A model generated the notes under the pieces. The model did not search any database. It was not told the origin of the DNA and saw only the letters and a list, made by a program, of their open reading frames with translations. Positions 1-11,500 of a stretch of DNA of 64,000 nucleotides are shown here, in pieces (within the stretch, counting starts at the first letter, position 1; every line of letters starts with the position of its first letter). A program made the translations under genes and the position numbers. The DNA comes from Acanthosepion esculentum (lineage: Eukaryota; Mollusca; Cephalopoda; Sepiida; Sepiidae), in NCBI GenBank assembly GCA_964036315.1, contig OZ038480.1:9858703-9922702 (forward strand). The letters are read 5' to 3'.

Positions 1-1482
1 TACCCATATCTTTCTCTTTGGAGTTCTTGATCAAATATTTCTTATTAGATGAATCCTGTCTCCTTTGAACAAGTAACTTCCTACAATTCCACTAACTATA
101 ATGAAAGTTTCCTTAAACTTTGTCTTTTTTGGACAGACTTCAAACATTTTCTAAATAAGAATTTGTCAGAAAAAGATCTTATCATCAATAACTTAACTCG
201 GACTACTAAGCCTCGAGAAAATCCAGACACACAGCGTCTGGTCACTGCTGATAAAATTTTCCTTTTCATCTAAAGTTACACGGTTGAATTTATGAACATT
301 CCACGGAGTACTGAGATCCGCATTGAGATTTCTCAAGCTGCTAAAAATGATTTACTTTGATAAGTTAAGAGAGACGATTAAAATTAAAGCTTATAAAACT
401 CATTTGTATGTAATTAAAGCCGACAGCATTTTGGTCAGCCATCTTTCCTATGTCATAAAAATATTTGCTTGATTTAAACACAAGTTAAATTCAGTATTTA
501 AGTCATGGACATGCTAAGGTGCTAATTTAATTTATACGTGTTATTTTTTTATTATTAATTATTTGTCCTGACGATTTGTTTACTCCGTTTTCCTATTTCT
601 AGCCAATTTATTTCACGGTGAAAATGTATCTCAGTGCTATGAAACACAAAGCTACTAAACATATATAAATGCTCTACACTCTATTGTGCCACATAGTAAA
701 TGGTGGCTTCCTCTAGAGACCACAAATAAACTCAATACTTACAACTTAGTATTGGGATATTGCTGTCTTATTAATCGTCTCGATTCTTCTAATTTCTACA
801 TATTTTTCACTATAATTTTAGCGATGTTCTCAGTGCCATTCATGGCGTTATAGGTCTTCTGCCCCTACATTTTGCTGAAACTCAGAAGGAAATAGAAATA
901 AATTTGTCCTATTGGCCTCAATCTATGACAATGTTATTGAGCTGATCTATATCATTTGTTTAAATAATTAAAATAAATAATGAAACCGCCATTTTCCGCT
1001 TTTCCAAAAACATTCAATTCGAAAACATTCACATAGGTCATATATGCGGGAAATGTCTATAGGTCGCATGCCAGAAAATAAATACAAACAAACAACAAAA
1101 AATGAGTATTTAATATTAAAAAAAGAAATGTTTACAGTAGAATAATAGATAAAAATATTAATTTTATGGGATGATCAGATACAAATATGAAAAAAGAACG
1201 ATTAAAACTTAATATTTGATGTAACATATTATTTACCCCACTACCATTTTCATCTTCTAACACGTTACTTGCTCTTCTCCAAAAACGATCGCTACACATG
1301 TCACCTTCATGTTCCACGTAAATGTATTAGTATTTAGTTATTTACTGTTAACCGTTCTTGATATCACCGGAAGGATTTATTTAGTAAACATCTCAAAACT
1401 TATTTTCACTCAAATGGTTAATGATTAACAAAGTGACACAGTGAATTCTAGTGGAATGAGAGAAAAAAGATTTATCGCCGGA
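1..1482. other. AT-rich intergenic DNA, nothing recognised
   Basis: I see no coding domain, repeat array or transposon end here. The short open frame at 49-273 has ordinary AT-rich composition and no recognisable motif, so I do not call it. Confidence 0.5.
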
Positions 1483-2072
1483 GTCGATCCTTCAAATCTA
1501 CAAATCAACTATTCGCCCTTGCATGGAATATTGCTGCCATATAAGGTCTGGTGGCCCTTATATTTGTCTCAAGGTTCTTGATAAAATCCACAGACGGATA
1601 TGCAAAGTAATTGGCCCTGATCTGACATCTCGTCTGTAGTCGCTCTCTCACAGACGTGTCGTCGCCTCCCTCTGTCTTTTTTGCAAATACTTTCATGGTA
1701 ACTGTTCCGATGAACGGCTTTCGCTGGTTCCTAGACTTCATGAATTTAAGCGTTCTACTAGGCTGTCATCTCGCTCACACTCTTTTACTGTCGAAACTGT
1801 TAAATTTAACCGTCTCTTCTACTCCAATAACTTTATGTCTCGCACCTCTCGCCTGTGGAGCTCCCTCCCCTCTTCCTGTTTCCATGATAGCTATAATCCA
1901 ACTATTCAAATGTAATGTCAATCGACGTCTCCAGATGCCCTGATCTATCCCCTATCCTTCTCTTCATCCTTTCCTCTATCACTCCTATTTGCTCTAGCTT
2001 CAACTCTCTGTAACCACTTGCGTGCTAGTGGCTTCTCGCCTTGCTTGGGGTGAAACGCTTAAAAAAAGCAAC
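1483..2072 (+). pseudogene. LINE (I/Jockey-type) 3' end, RT C-terminal part, decayed
   Basis: In shifting frames the plus strand reads as the C-terminal part of a non-LTR retrotransposon reverse transcriptase: an IYKSTIRPCMEYCCHIW-like block with several changes, then CSDERLSLVPRL and a terminal block near 1840-1943. It ends in a 3' UTR finishing GGGGTGAAACGCTT plus an A-rich tail near 2058. The same 3' end recurs at 61199-61425 (+), 19440-19600 (-) and, further upstream in the protein, at 56545-56795 (+), so it is a repeated 5'-truncated LINE. Stops and frameshifts make it dead. Clade assignment is from remembered family similarity. Confidence 0.75.
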
Positions 2073-3671
2073 GATTACAATTGGATTTTCGTGTTGTCTG
2101 CATTTAAATCTGATATATGTGAGCAAAGTTTCGATTCTTCAAATCACTTTAACTTTACTCATTCCTTGAACTTCAAAATTAAATATGTCTTATGATGAGA
2201 AAAGATTGTTGAGCAAACATTGAATTTTACTATATTTATTATCGCAATTCCCCAAACGCCTTCATCCATAATACGCACACCTAAAATTGTGCGGGAAAAT
2301 GCTTCTACTCATGTATAATACGTACCCCTTGTTTGGTAATCAAACCCTGTAAGTTGTACCTCTCCATTTTCATTACGGCCAGTGTTTTCTACTCTTCTTT
2401 TAAAAAATGGTTTTAAACATAAAATAATATTATTGTAATTTAGTTTTATGATAATTCTTATTTTATTTTACGGCAATTTTTTAATATTTTTTGTAGCTGT
2501 GCATAATACGCACCGTTGATTTTACTTATTATTTTTTTAGAAAAAAATGCGTATTCTACATGGTGAATTACGGTAACTAAAATTTATTTTTTTCAAATTT
2601 TGTTACTCAATCAGGTTATTGTGCTTTGAAAATCAGGAAGAAAGTAATTGTCAGGAATTAACGCAAAACTTGACAGAATCGAATTATTATAGGTATAATG
2701 TAAGTAGAAATTGATTGAACATAAAAAGGGATTTTTATGGAAGGGTATTAAGCTAAGATTTAATGAATTTGCAACACTATTAAGAGTGGTTATTGGACAG
2801 ATTTTGGTGTTTCGGCCTTTTACCACATTTATTTAATTTATTTAGGAACCCAAACTGATGTAAAAGAAAGAGACAAGGCATAGGTATCAATATATATAAA
2901 ATTGTATTCAACGAAACATACAATAAAGAATGTATACGAAAAAGCATGCAAAGAGTAAGACGAGAGTTGCCTCTCTTTAACTACAAAGTCTATCAAAGTT
3001 CTCCGAAAGAAAATGAGAGTTTAGTCTGTTAAAAATGTTTTAAACAGTTCTGCCGTGCAAGAGTAGCATTATGTAAGTGTGGTAGAATATGCGGTTGAGA
3101 GTTGAGTGAGGAGATGGGCGCATAGCTTCAACTGCCGTGGATTTCTGTGGCAGCTGAAGTCTCACTAGTGCGGCTCCTTTGTTCTTATGCTTATATAAGT
3201 AGTCATTGAATCAGGATCTCCGAGCGGGAAGAATCATTCTCCACATGCAGAGAATCTGATTAGTCGATACTGACCAATCAGTGCATGAGTTTCGAGGAGA
3301 GTTCTGGGAGCCGGTTCTCCCAAAAGTGCACAAAATCTACTTTATGAAAATATAGCGATTTTAAAATTGTCGCTTCAGATAGCAGCGTTGCTTCCTGACC
3401 AATGAATGAATGCAGTTGGAGATTTGAATTTGTAAGGGTGTATGTATGTATGTATGTGTGTGTGGTGATGATCGCCATATTGGCCTGACCAAGAACGAAC
3501 TCAGATAAAAAGAATCAGACGTTTGGCTATATTATAACTTCCTATTGTAAGGTTATTTTTATAACACTCACTCGTACATGGTATAACGTAATTCATGTTC
3601 GTATTGTCTATACATAATGCTTAGGCTATTGTCGTACCCCTGTATAGTTAATATGAAGACTGACTTCATTA
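2073..3671. other. Unclassified AT-rich stretch with short simple repeats
   Basis: No gene recognised. The stretch holds recurring AATACGCAC-like words (2270, 2320, 2505) that could be remnants of a DNA-transposon MITE, and a small TGTATGTA tract near 3440-3463. A TATAAGTAG at 3193 could be an LTR promoter relic, but I cannot delimit an LTR. Confidence 0.3.
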
Positions 3672-4262
3672 TGAATGGTATCTATCCATTCCCCACAAGG
3701 TCAAGATTATTGTCAGGAACCCAAGCGTTTCCACCCAGGCAATTGGTCAAATGTTACCCAGCCCCCGCATAAACGGGCTGAAGTACATTGTTTTCTTTCT
3801 CAGCCGAGTCTCTATCCGAAGACTGAGTCAGCCTTCGCCCGAAGACGAAGGTCTTGTAACCCTCTGACCGAAGACAGAAGTCTTGCCTTGTCCAGAGCCT
3901 GGGACTGACTCCAATTTGGCTGGTGATATTTACAAGTTGCCCCACTCCGGACGATGCGACACAAGGTCAAGTTGGTATAGCCTCGTCTGTGTTCCTCTGT
4001 GCCTTCGGGCAGAGATTTCGACAACCTGTCTCGAGCCTGGTAGCGAACTGCCAAACCTCTCCGCATGGCAGGATGTGGCACAAGGCCGGTTTTTACGTGG
4101 AGCGAATCCGAACCCGTAGACCCGGACAAAAATTTCCCTTAGACCCAGCATACACGGGGTCGGGTTTGTCTATGCCCATAGGCATAGCCTCATCTGGGTT
4201 CCTCTCTCCCCGAAGGGAAAAAGTTCGACAAATCAGCAGCGAACTGAGCTACTCCCGACCTT
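3672..4262. repeat. GC-rich, hairpin-rich interspersed repeat (copy 1)
   Basis: This block is far richer in GC than its surroundings and is full of small hairpins, for example GCCTTCGCCCGAAGACGAAGG, CCCCGCATAAACGGGC and CTCCCCGAAGGGA. Its right half (about 4050-4240) matches the reverse complement of 10040-10285, sharing the words GGCAGGATGTGGCACAAGGCC, TACACGGGGT and GGGTTCCTCTCT. Open frames across it (for example 3923-4360) are in several frames on both strands and look like GC-content artefacts, not genes. I do not recognise the family; a SINE or structured RNA-derived repeat is possible. Confidence 0.7.
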
Positions 4263-5086
4263 ATAACATGGAACACTTTATAGTATTGGACGAGTTCATA
4301 GAGCCACCGGCGGTGTACTCTTTGCTCCAAAACAGGTTATTTGAAAAGGAAATATCGTAACTAAGAACTCATATATGTTTAATGTTAATGTATCACAATA
4401 TAGTTTACAATAATGCCTTGGAAATCAGAAATAAATGCAAGCTTCTTAAAAAAGAATAGGAATATTTATTTATTCTTATATGACCTATTATTATGTTTCA
4501 TCATAGACTATATTGGATTAAAATCGATTTCATCAAAAAATATTCGGTATATAATTTGATAATTTTCCATGTATGATTTTGTCATATGAAATGTTAGTAA
4601 AAGATTGTTAGCTTTTTGTTTTGATGTAGTTTGTTTAGGCATTACTTTCACAGGTGGAGAACATCAAATCAAAATAATTTCTCAAATGACTAATTTCACT
4701 CGTTCTGTCAAAATTCTATATAAATAAATCAGCCTTTATTTTTGTTAAATCATATCATTTTTGCCTGCTTGCATTATTTACGTTTCTTGCTTTCCCTTGT
4801 GAAGTTCAATTTCAAGCCAGATGCACGGTTCGTAAATAAATGATGAACCTCTCTTTTGGTTTATAAACTTTGTTTTCACTCTTCTTCATCCTGAGAATTG
4901 CTTTAGTAAGAACAGAAATAACTAGAAAGCACTCAGATACTCAGATATCTCCGCCAACAACATTATCACTAAAAGAAATAAAACAAATTATAGAACTGTA
5001 CCAAGTTTGTCATTACCCTACCTCACTATACTATATATTGTGTGCATGTTTTCGGTTATACCTCTTAAGAAAAATTTGATTTGATT
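4263..5086. other. AT-rich spacer, nothing recognised
   Basis: No domain, array or transposon terminus seen. The right end may hold further decayed RNase H sequence of the gypsy remnant that begins at 5087. Confidence 0.4.
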
Positions 5087-5855
5087 ACCGATCATCAATC
5101 TTTAGTTCCCCTGTTTAACAAATCCCGAAAAGCACAACCTTTTTGAATATAAAGCATGCGCTTAAAAGTACTTTGATTTCATTTTCATGTCAAACATCGT
5201 TCCGGAAAGCAGAACTCAACGAACTGCATCTCTTGTCATCTGTTGCCATTTTCTAAAGTTTCAAAAAAGGAGGTGAAAATAGCTGAAGACTTGCAAGCTT
5301 TTGTTCATAATATTATTTTTACTGATTTCCCTACTGCAGTGAGCGTTGAAGAACTTAGTCAGCCAGTGAAATTGATAACATTTTATCAGGGATTAAATAT
5401 TTTTTGTAGAACAACAAATCAGCCACAAATAAAAGCGAAATGAGGCCTTACTTTCCAATATGGGGTGAACTCTCCGTTGAAAAATGATATTGCGTTGCGG
5501 GGTGATAGAATCATTATTCCTGGTGCTTTGCGGAAAAAAAGTTCTAAATGCGACACATGAAGGTCACATGGGATTAGTAAAACCTAAGCACTTACTTCGT
5601 TCCAAGCTTTGGTTTCCCCAGCTAGACAAGTTAAGAAATGATTTAATCAAGAACTGCCTCCCTTTTCAACTACGTATCAAAATGTCAGAGAACCACTGCA
5701 ACATAGCGTATTGCCAAATGGCAATTGGGAAAATGCGGCAGCAGATTTGGGGGGAGAGGTCTGTACCCAGTGGGGAATATTTGCTTGTAATTTCTGATGA
5801 ATACTGTAGATATCCATGGGTGGAAATTTTTATACCAACACTCGATAAAGTATTC
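5087..5855 (+). pseudogene. pol: Ty3/gypsy pol remnant: RNase H end and integrase N-part
   Basis: The segment opens with a TDHQSLVPLFNKS-like RNase H tail, runs through a spacer, and then shows the integrase zinc-binding region (HEGHMGLVKPK ... LRSKLWFPQLDKL) and the start of the catalytic core (GEYLLVISDEYCRYPWVEIF). Several stops and frameshifts interrupt it. The core breaks at 5855, exactly where a retroposon is inserted, and resumes at 6774. The element is an old Ty3/gypsy copy encoding reverse transcription and integration functions; no LTR is seen nearby. Confidence 0.85.
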
Positions 5856-6783
5856 AATATTTATTATGCACAAAATACATAATTATGGCATAAGGCCGAA
5901 AAAGGGGAAAGGTTGAGGCTGGTCATCACTAAATATCTTACACCTAGCTAACCCAATTCACGACCCATTCATTCATTACAATTTTTGCATTCACCATAAA
6001 AACTCGTCCGTCACCAATCAATTCTCCATACACCATAATACCGCACCCTCTCAAGGGGGACCGACAAAACGCGCCCCATGCCATAAAAATCTAATGATTA
6101 TAAAATTTATAATTGAAAATTTATAGGTAATTAAATATGAGAGGGGAGGGAGATGAACCCAATAACAAAATAAATATTAACACAAGGCAAACTAAACATA
6201 ACAGATGTTAGTAGGGCCCGTCCAACCCTCAAGAAAAGAGAAGCCGCTGTATTCTGCCCACTGGACAAAATCAAGAAGCTCTCTTGCTAAGGGAGTGGGA
6301 AAGGAGAATATATTTACGGACATGGGAGATATAAAAGCTGACCCAGTCGAGATGAAAAAGTGGGGAGCCAAAAACAAACTGGGGAGGTTGGGAATCTCAA
6401 CTTGGATCATAACCAAAGATACAGACAGGAGCAGGCCAGGAACAACATTTACTCACATTAACTAGGTACACAAGGCTTGTCTAACCTAACCAAGAGGAGG
6501 GCTTCACAGGAAACCACCCCGATGTGACATAGGTTGACCTAAAAGAGAAAATCAGGGCTAGCTCCGTTCAAACGAACCAAGCTCGCCTTAGTCCCCCACC
6601 TTTCACCAAAGACTGTCGAATGCAAGCGTTTTCTATCAGTTCTAATATTCATCTTGAGCTGATGCTCAAAGAATCGGATCAAATCCTGATGAGAAAGACG
6701 GTCGCCTTGCAAGACTTCCTCCAGTCGCGTCGTCCAAATCACCATTCGGGCCATGGCCAGCAGCGTCACTCAGTAAAGTATTC
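5856..6783 (-). mobile_element. Retroposon inserted into gypsy integrase, 10-bp target duplication
   Basis: The 10-mer TAAAGTATTC lies at 5846-5855 and again at 6774-6783, bracketing the insert, and the gypsy integrase resumes immediately after the second copy. On the minus strand the insert starts with an open frame (6769-6539, 76 aa, containing LEEVLQGDRLSHQDLIRFFE and FGERWGTKASLVRLNGA), has a roughly 690-bp downstream region and ends GCATAATAAATATT, which includes AATAAA. This fits a 5'-truncated LINE or retroposed transcript in minus orientation. A DNA transposon such as a MULE, which also makes 9-10 bp duplications, is less likely because I see no terminal inverted repeats. Confidence 0.65.
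6539..6769 (-). CDS. Short open frame inside the retroposon, product unknown
   Basis: Seventy-six residues without a stop, rich in charged residues and with a helical look (IWTTRLEEVLQGDRLSHQD, then RFFEHQLKMNIRTDRKRLH). It ends 5 bp after a LNGASPDFLF-like tail and is followed by a long AT-rich 3' region. I do not recognise it with certainty. Its position at the 5' end of a bracketed insertion suggests the C-terminus of a retrotransposon ORF (gag-like or ORF2 tail) rather than a host gene. Confidence 0.35.
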   Translation of the reverse strand: MTLLAMARMVIWTTRLEEVLQGDRLSHQDLIRFFEHQLKMNIRTDRKRLHSTVFGERWGTKASLVRLNGASPDFLF

Positions 6784-7375
6784 TCAGCCTTTGGCATCTC
6801 TAAAAATGTAAAAATAGATAATGGACCTCCTTCGAAGGGTGAGACGATTAAGGGCCTTGTAAAAGTCCTTGATTTCCATCATCAACCTGTTACACCTCTT
6901 TGGCCACAAGCCAATTCGCAACCTGAAAACTCCAATCAAACCTTGCGTAAACTCATTCAGACTGCTAAAATACAAGGAAAAAGCGGGAAACAGGAATTGT
7001 ATCGGTTTCTAAGAAATTATCGTTCCACGTCACACCTGTTTACAGGACACAGTCCTGCTGAGCTTATGTTCCAAGGCCGACAGTTCAGAAGGACGATTCC
7101 CGAAATTCAACAGAAATAGGATCAAGAAATAAGGTAAACAGATGCTAATGCGAAACGGAGCATGAAGTTTATTACGACAAAAAGTAAATGCTAAACACAT
7201 AAATACATCAATTGGAGTCACGTTAGTGGTTAAACAACCAAAGCGAAATAAAAGTATGCCCCCTCTTTCAATCCAACACCATATGTCGTCACGGCAAAGA
7301 AAGGGACGATGATGACTGCGGCATCAGACACCCAGTGGAAGATTACGAGGAGTTGTTCGCATTTTAAGAAATTGC
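6774..7375 (+). pseudogene. pol: Ty3/gypsy pol remnant: integrase core end and C-terminus
   Basis: This continues the integrase broken at 5855. It shows FGISKNVKIDNGPPSKG (the second catalytic Asp region), PLWPQANSQPENSNQTL (glutamate-helix region), LYRFLRNYRSTSHLFTGHSPAELMF, and then a QPKRNKSMPPLS stretch typical of the integrase C-terminal part. A stop lies after the RTIPEIQQ segment near 7120. Length and block order match a gypsy integrase, but it cannot be functional. Confidence 0.85.
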
Positions 7376-8872
7376 GAAAAGGCTACGTTAACATGGATTT
7401 AGAACCAGTGTCAGAGGAAGAGAAAGACGTACCTGCACCTATATAGATATATCTCCTTCGAGAGAGAAGACCACCTCCAGTAGCATCCTCAATAAAGAGT
7501 GATGTGTAATGTGGTACGTTATCTCCCCTTCTGGAGAGAACGCTAGAAAAGGAGAAGATATCACGTAGAGGAGGCAGGCAATTAATCAACATAACGGTTT
7601 CCAGTTGTCTTTCCGATGTTTTTGAATTCAAAATTGACCTCTTAGACTGGTTATGAAACAAGTCTAGAGGACCCAGTCTACCCTGCTACTTAATCTGTTA
7701 TTGGAGAAAAGGGAGATGCATTCATATCAAATAGGAGTGTCAGTGGTGTAATAGTTTCAACACAAAAAACTGAATCACAAACTCGAGTTCAAACTTGGCC
7801 TCCTTTTTGTTTCCTTAGCAGCAATAATTCCCGTTAGTGTCACAACAATGCTGTTACAGTATGGAAAACATTTATTGGTCTGAGAGAACATGTGTCTTTA
7901 TTGTTAGATTTTATATTGAGAGTTTTATTGCTGATTGGAAGTAAAAGTTTTTAGTCAGCTAACCTCTCCCAAAGAATGTTTCTGTCTGTTGCGTTAGAAA
8001 GTGGATACAATCAATTTAAATCCCAGTACTCACCTGGCAACATGATTACATTATTTAATATTTGCCAGTTTATTTCATCATCACCGAAGTTTGCATTTTA
8101 CATTGTTCTTGAAACTTTACCTTACCTCGCTTGAAACTAATGAATAGAAATGTTAAAGTTTTTTTTTCAATTAAACTTATGTAACTGATTTAAGCTGTCC
8201 GACTTTCTTAGTTGATAGATTGCCGCTATTAATCTTTACAACAGAAACAAGATGAAAAGAAAACCTAATCAAAATAATATTTTTGAAGATATTCGATCTG
8301 TGCGAGCTTTTCGAATTCTCCGAACTTTGATGTTGATAATTCTTCTTCGTTTCTCTTCTTTTATATAGGTCTTGGTGAATATCCCGGGATACACAATCGA
8401 TAGAATCCTCCTCTCAATCCTATGATGGTTTGCGTTAGTTTATTGATCGATTTTCCTTTACGAAACGATTAGTTTGATTCATCAGAGAGATGGCGGGCTG
8501 ACAAATAGGGTTCCATTAGTTTGGTTTCTTTTCTGAGAGTGACAGATTTTCTGCCATTACAGTACAGGTAATTACGTGTAGAGACCAAAAAGAATGGTTA
8601 AGTTTCCAGTTGATTAATGCGTAGAGATGTAAAAGTTCACCTGTCCGTTGCTGATGTGCTGCTGATTGTCAATCATAAATTAAAAACGAAAAAATTCGTA
8701 CCAATAAACGGGAATATTTATTTGGACATAAATATGCTATTATTAAATTTTCTATATGGAATTTCTGCTGATTTGGGTCAATATCAGAAAGAAGCTACCA
8801 ATACCATCACACCAAGGAATCAATATCATCACACGTCTATGCCAGACAAAACTCTTCACTTACACTTCTTTA
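7376..8872. other. Unclassified stretch
   Basis: No recognisable coding domain. The region 7440-7600 is moderately GC-rich with short partial inverted repeats (CTCCTTCGAGAGAG, CCTTCTGGAGAG). The rest is AT-rich without visible arrays. An open frame at 8617-8916 overlaps the MITE start at 8875 and has no motif. Confidence 0.35.
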
Positions 8873-8874
8873 TA

Positions 8875-9243
8875 CAGGGTGACCCAAAAAAACGGGAACT
8901 TTTAACAATCCAATAAAACCAAGAGTGATGGAAGAAAAATATTTAATTCATAGTAATTGAAACCTTAAAACATGCCATTTAAGAAACAATGATGGAATTT
9001 TCATTTTTTTTTAAATTACGTCCTGTAGATGGCGTCCTCCGGTACGAATGCATTCTTGAAATCTGTTGTTGAGATTTCTCATTGACTGCTGCAACATCTC
9101 AGCTGGGATACTGTGAATTTCATTCTCGTTACTAAAATGGCGAAATGTTTACTTGCTCAAGGTCACTGTCTCGCAGTGTTGCCACTTGCTCATGCTTGGC
9201 AATACGCACTTCAAAAATTCCCGGGTTTTCTTGGGTCACCCTA
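8875..9243 (-). mobile_element. Tc1/mariner-type non-autonomous element (MITE)
   Basis: The ends are inverted repeats: CAGGGTGACCCAAAAAAACG on the left and, reversed, TAGGGTGACCCAAGAAAAC on the right. Both are next to TA, the target duplication used by the Tc1/mariner superfamily. Inside, the minus strand still encodes a transposase C-terminal fragment (IPAEMLQQSMRNLNNRFQEC then RTGGRHLQ), a block typical of Tc1/mariner DDE transposases. The catalytic core is absent, so it would depend on transposase supplied elsewhere. Confidence 0.75.
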
Positions 9244-9729
9244 TATATAGATGGATGTGCGTGATGCGAAAAGTATGGTATGCTAAATTATGGGTATTTC
9301 ATTGGTGCTAGATATTTCGATTTGTTTTTAAAGTTCCTGGTTTTACAGACAATTCCATTATTAGTATGATAAAGAAAAGAAAGAACTGGATTGGAAAGAT
9401 AAATAAATAGTTAATTTACGGTTTGTTTAGCTGTGAAAACACTCTCGGTTTATTTCAAATATTTCGCCATTTCCTTATTTATTTTTATAAACTATTCAAC
9501 TTTTTACACTTATTTAATTATTTACTTTTAAATTTGTTATCATTCCGTAGAAAGGACAGTAAGTGGAAAGCCATGATCGCCTAATTCGTGAGGAGACGGT
9601 ACATAGAAGAAAAGGGAACGCCAATGATATAGTCCAAAGGAAGTGAAACAATGAATTTAGCATCAATTTGTTTGCAGGAGCTTCAGGAAGGAAATCAAAG
9701 GTGCACTATAAAACGTTAAGGAAAAACCC
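9244..9729. other. AT-rich spacer
   Basis: No gene or array seen. It borders the 3' end of a minus-strand RTE-type LINE, so its right edge may be that element's 3' UTR. Confidence 0.4.
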
Positions 9730-10022
9730 TACTATGAAAATGAATCTTCTATGTGACGTTGAAAATCATGGCTCTCCAGAATTTCCAGTCCTTTGTACCT
9801 CTTCATAACCTTTTTCTCTTTGCCGTCTCTCACAACACCTGCTCCGGCATCCATTAGCTGAAACTCGTCAGGTAGGTTTGAGCGTTGCTTTCCTCTGGCC
9901 ATCTTACCGACAATCTGTCCATTAAGTATCAAAGTTTCCATGCCTTCTTTTCTCACTATGTGCCTCATAAATTTCAACTGTCTCTTCCTGGTGTTAACTA
10001 TAAGTGTCCTTTTTGTTGCCAT
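9730..10022 (-). pseudogene. RTE-type LINE, C-terminal domain fragment
   Basis: The minus strand reads KRTLIVNTRKRQLKFMRHI, then RKEGMETLILNGQIVGK and RGKQRSNLPDEF, the C-terminal block seen after the thumb of endonuclease/reverse-transcriptase ORFs of RTE-like LINEs. It ends near 9732 with a frame close to the expected end. The upstream part continues at 10290-10690 after an inserted GC-rich repeat, and the palm region lies at 11105-11500. A homologous block is at 46290-46860 (-). Confidence 0.8.
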
Positions 10023-10039
10023 TGCTTTTTAACTTCCTC

Positions 10040-10287
10040 CTTGCACACATGACTTCCTTCGGGAATCAGTTGGAGATTCGTCTACAGCCGTGCTGGTCGA
10101 ACTCTCTGCCGTTGGGCAGAGAGGAACCCGGACGAGGCTATGCCGAAGGGCAGAGTCTCGTCTGGGGTGGTAGACAGCTACCCAACCCCGTGTATACGGG
10201 GTCTACGGGGAATTTTTGCCCCGCATTAAAAATTGGCCTTGTGCCACATCCTGCCTCGCGGGGAGGTCGGTTAAATACCCTTCCTTC
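10040..10287. repeat. GC-rich, hairpin-rich interspersed repeat (copy 2, inverted relative to copy 1)
   Basis: Inserted inside the minus-strand LINE. It has strong hairpins (CTCTGCCGTTGGGCAGAG and CCCCGTGTATACGGGG) and matches the reverse complement of about 4050-4240. It is sharply GC-richer than the flanks. Finding it inside a LINE ORF shows that it moves or was moved as a unit. Confidence 0.75.
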
Positions 10288-10694
10288 CTCACATGTTAGG
10301 TCCACGGTATTTTCTGCATCCTTCTGTAGAACCTCATATCTGTTGCTTCCAGTCTCTTCTCCATCTCTGCGGAGATTGTCCAGTATTCCTTGTTATAGAG
10401 TAGAACTGTTACTGCATAACAGTTCAGTAATCTTTTCTTTGTTTCTAACGATATTTTTCTGTTTCTTAATACTTTGCTTAGCTTTTGGAAGGCGTCTTTT
10501 GCTATCCCAATGCGCCTTCGGATTTCATCCTCTGTTGAAACACTTCCCAGGTATCTAAATTGCTCTATCCGTTGCTATATTCCTTTTGCTAAAACCCATG
10601 CAGTCAGTCTTCTTGCAATTGATGTTTAGTCCTTTCTTCTCGCTTTCCTTCGCTACATTTGTAAGAGTTTTTTGTAGTTTCCTTTCTGTGCCAT
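10288..10694 (-). pseudogene. RTE-type LINE, reverse transcriptase thumb region
   Basis: The minus strand reads FRYLGSVSTEDEIRRRIGIA, KDAFQKLSKVLRNRKISLET, then KKRLLNCYAVTVLLYNKEYW and MEKRLEATDMRFYRRMQK, the canonical order after the RT active site of RTE-like LINEs. It is continuous with KGLNINCKKTDCMGFSK upstream. The copy is broken by stops and by inserted repeats on both sides. Confidence 0.85.
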
Positions 10695-11104
10695 CCCAGG
10701 TATGACAATAAACTACATCCGCATCCTGAGTAAGACAATAAACTCCGTTCAACAGCAAGGCCTCTGATCAGCAGATTTCCTTTTGAGGCGAGTGGAACCA
10801 CCTGTTCATTGCTGGTGTTCCCAGGTCCACCCTGACCCGAGGCGGTAGCACCTGTTAGGTTCTCAGCTATGGGAAAATAGTTACCCCCTCAACTGGGGTC
10901 AAAATACTATGAAAGCGTAATAACAGGTTTTAATAGCAGCAATAATTTTTTTGAGGAAAAACTATTACCAGCAATACATTTTTGAAGAAAAAAATATTAC
11001 CAGTAATACATTTTTGAAGGAATAATATTACCAGCAATAAAAATCTTCTCCGTATTAAATAACCCATTGATGTTGATATGACGTAAAACAAAACAAACAA
11101 AACA
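10695..11104. repeat. Interspersed repeat, paired with 51945-52320
   Basis: This stretch and 51945-52320 share, in the same orientation, ATCCGCATCCTG, AACAGCAAGGCCTCTGATC, GCTGGTGTTCCCAGGTCCAC, GGTAGCACCTG and a downstream AT-rich part with ATTAAATAACCCATTGA and AAAACAAAACAAAC. It sits inside the RTE LINE, so it is an insertion. I do not recognise the family; SINE-like or a MITE. Confidence 0.65.
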
Positions 11105-11500
11105 AAACCTTTGTGTCTGGTAACAACACTGTGTCATTTGTAAATCTTACGTTGTTAAGATTGTAGCTGCCAATAATGAATGTTGGTAGGACTTTTAATT
11201 CTCTCAGGATGACCTTGATGTCTAGGTTGAAAAAGTCTAGTGAGAAGACCCATCCTTGTCTTACAACCTTTTTTTTATTTTTGTATATTTACTAAATTCA
11301 TTTTATATCCGTATGCAGGCGATTTACTGCCAGCATAGGTTCTGGATTATTTTAATATCCTTAACACATGTCAATGTTACCTAGTAGTTTCGGCAGTTCT
11401 TTGTAATGTACTTAATCAAATGCTTTTGCATAATCTATAAAACATAGGTAGACACCCTTTTGCATTTGTATTGCTCTTTCTAGTATAATTCTGGACATAT
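11105..11500 (-). pseudogene. RTE-type LINE, reverse transcriptase palm fragment
   Basis: Minus-strand frames contain a QKGVYLCFIDYAKAFD-like block around 11420-11490 and a degenerate active-site block near 11130-11160, where the YADD-type motif appears as FTND. The equivalent plus-strand blocks are at 22740-22945 and 23760-23950. The changed active site and stops mean it is dead. Confidence 0.75.

Noticed and set aside
49..273. A 74-residue frame near the left edge
   Set aside because: No motif, no splice signals and no homology recognised; its length is unremarkable for AT-rich DNA.
3923..4360. A 145-residue frame in the GC-rich block, with several overlapping alternatives
   Set aside because: Frames on both strands are open because stops are rare in GC-rich sequence, and the homologous copy at 10040-10287 does not keep the frame.
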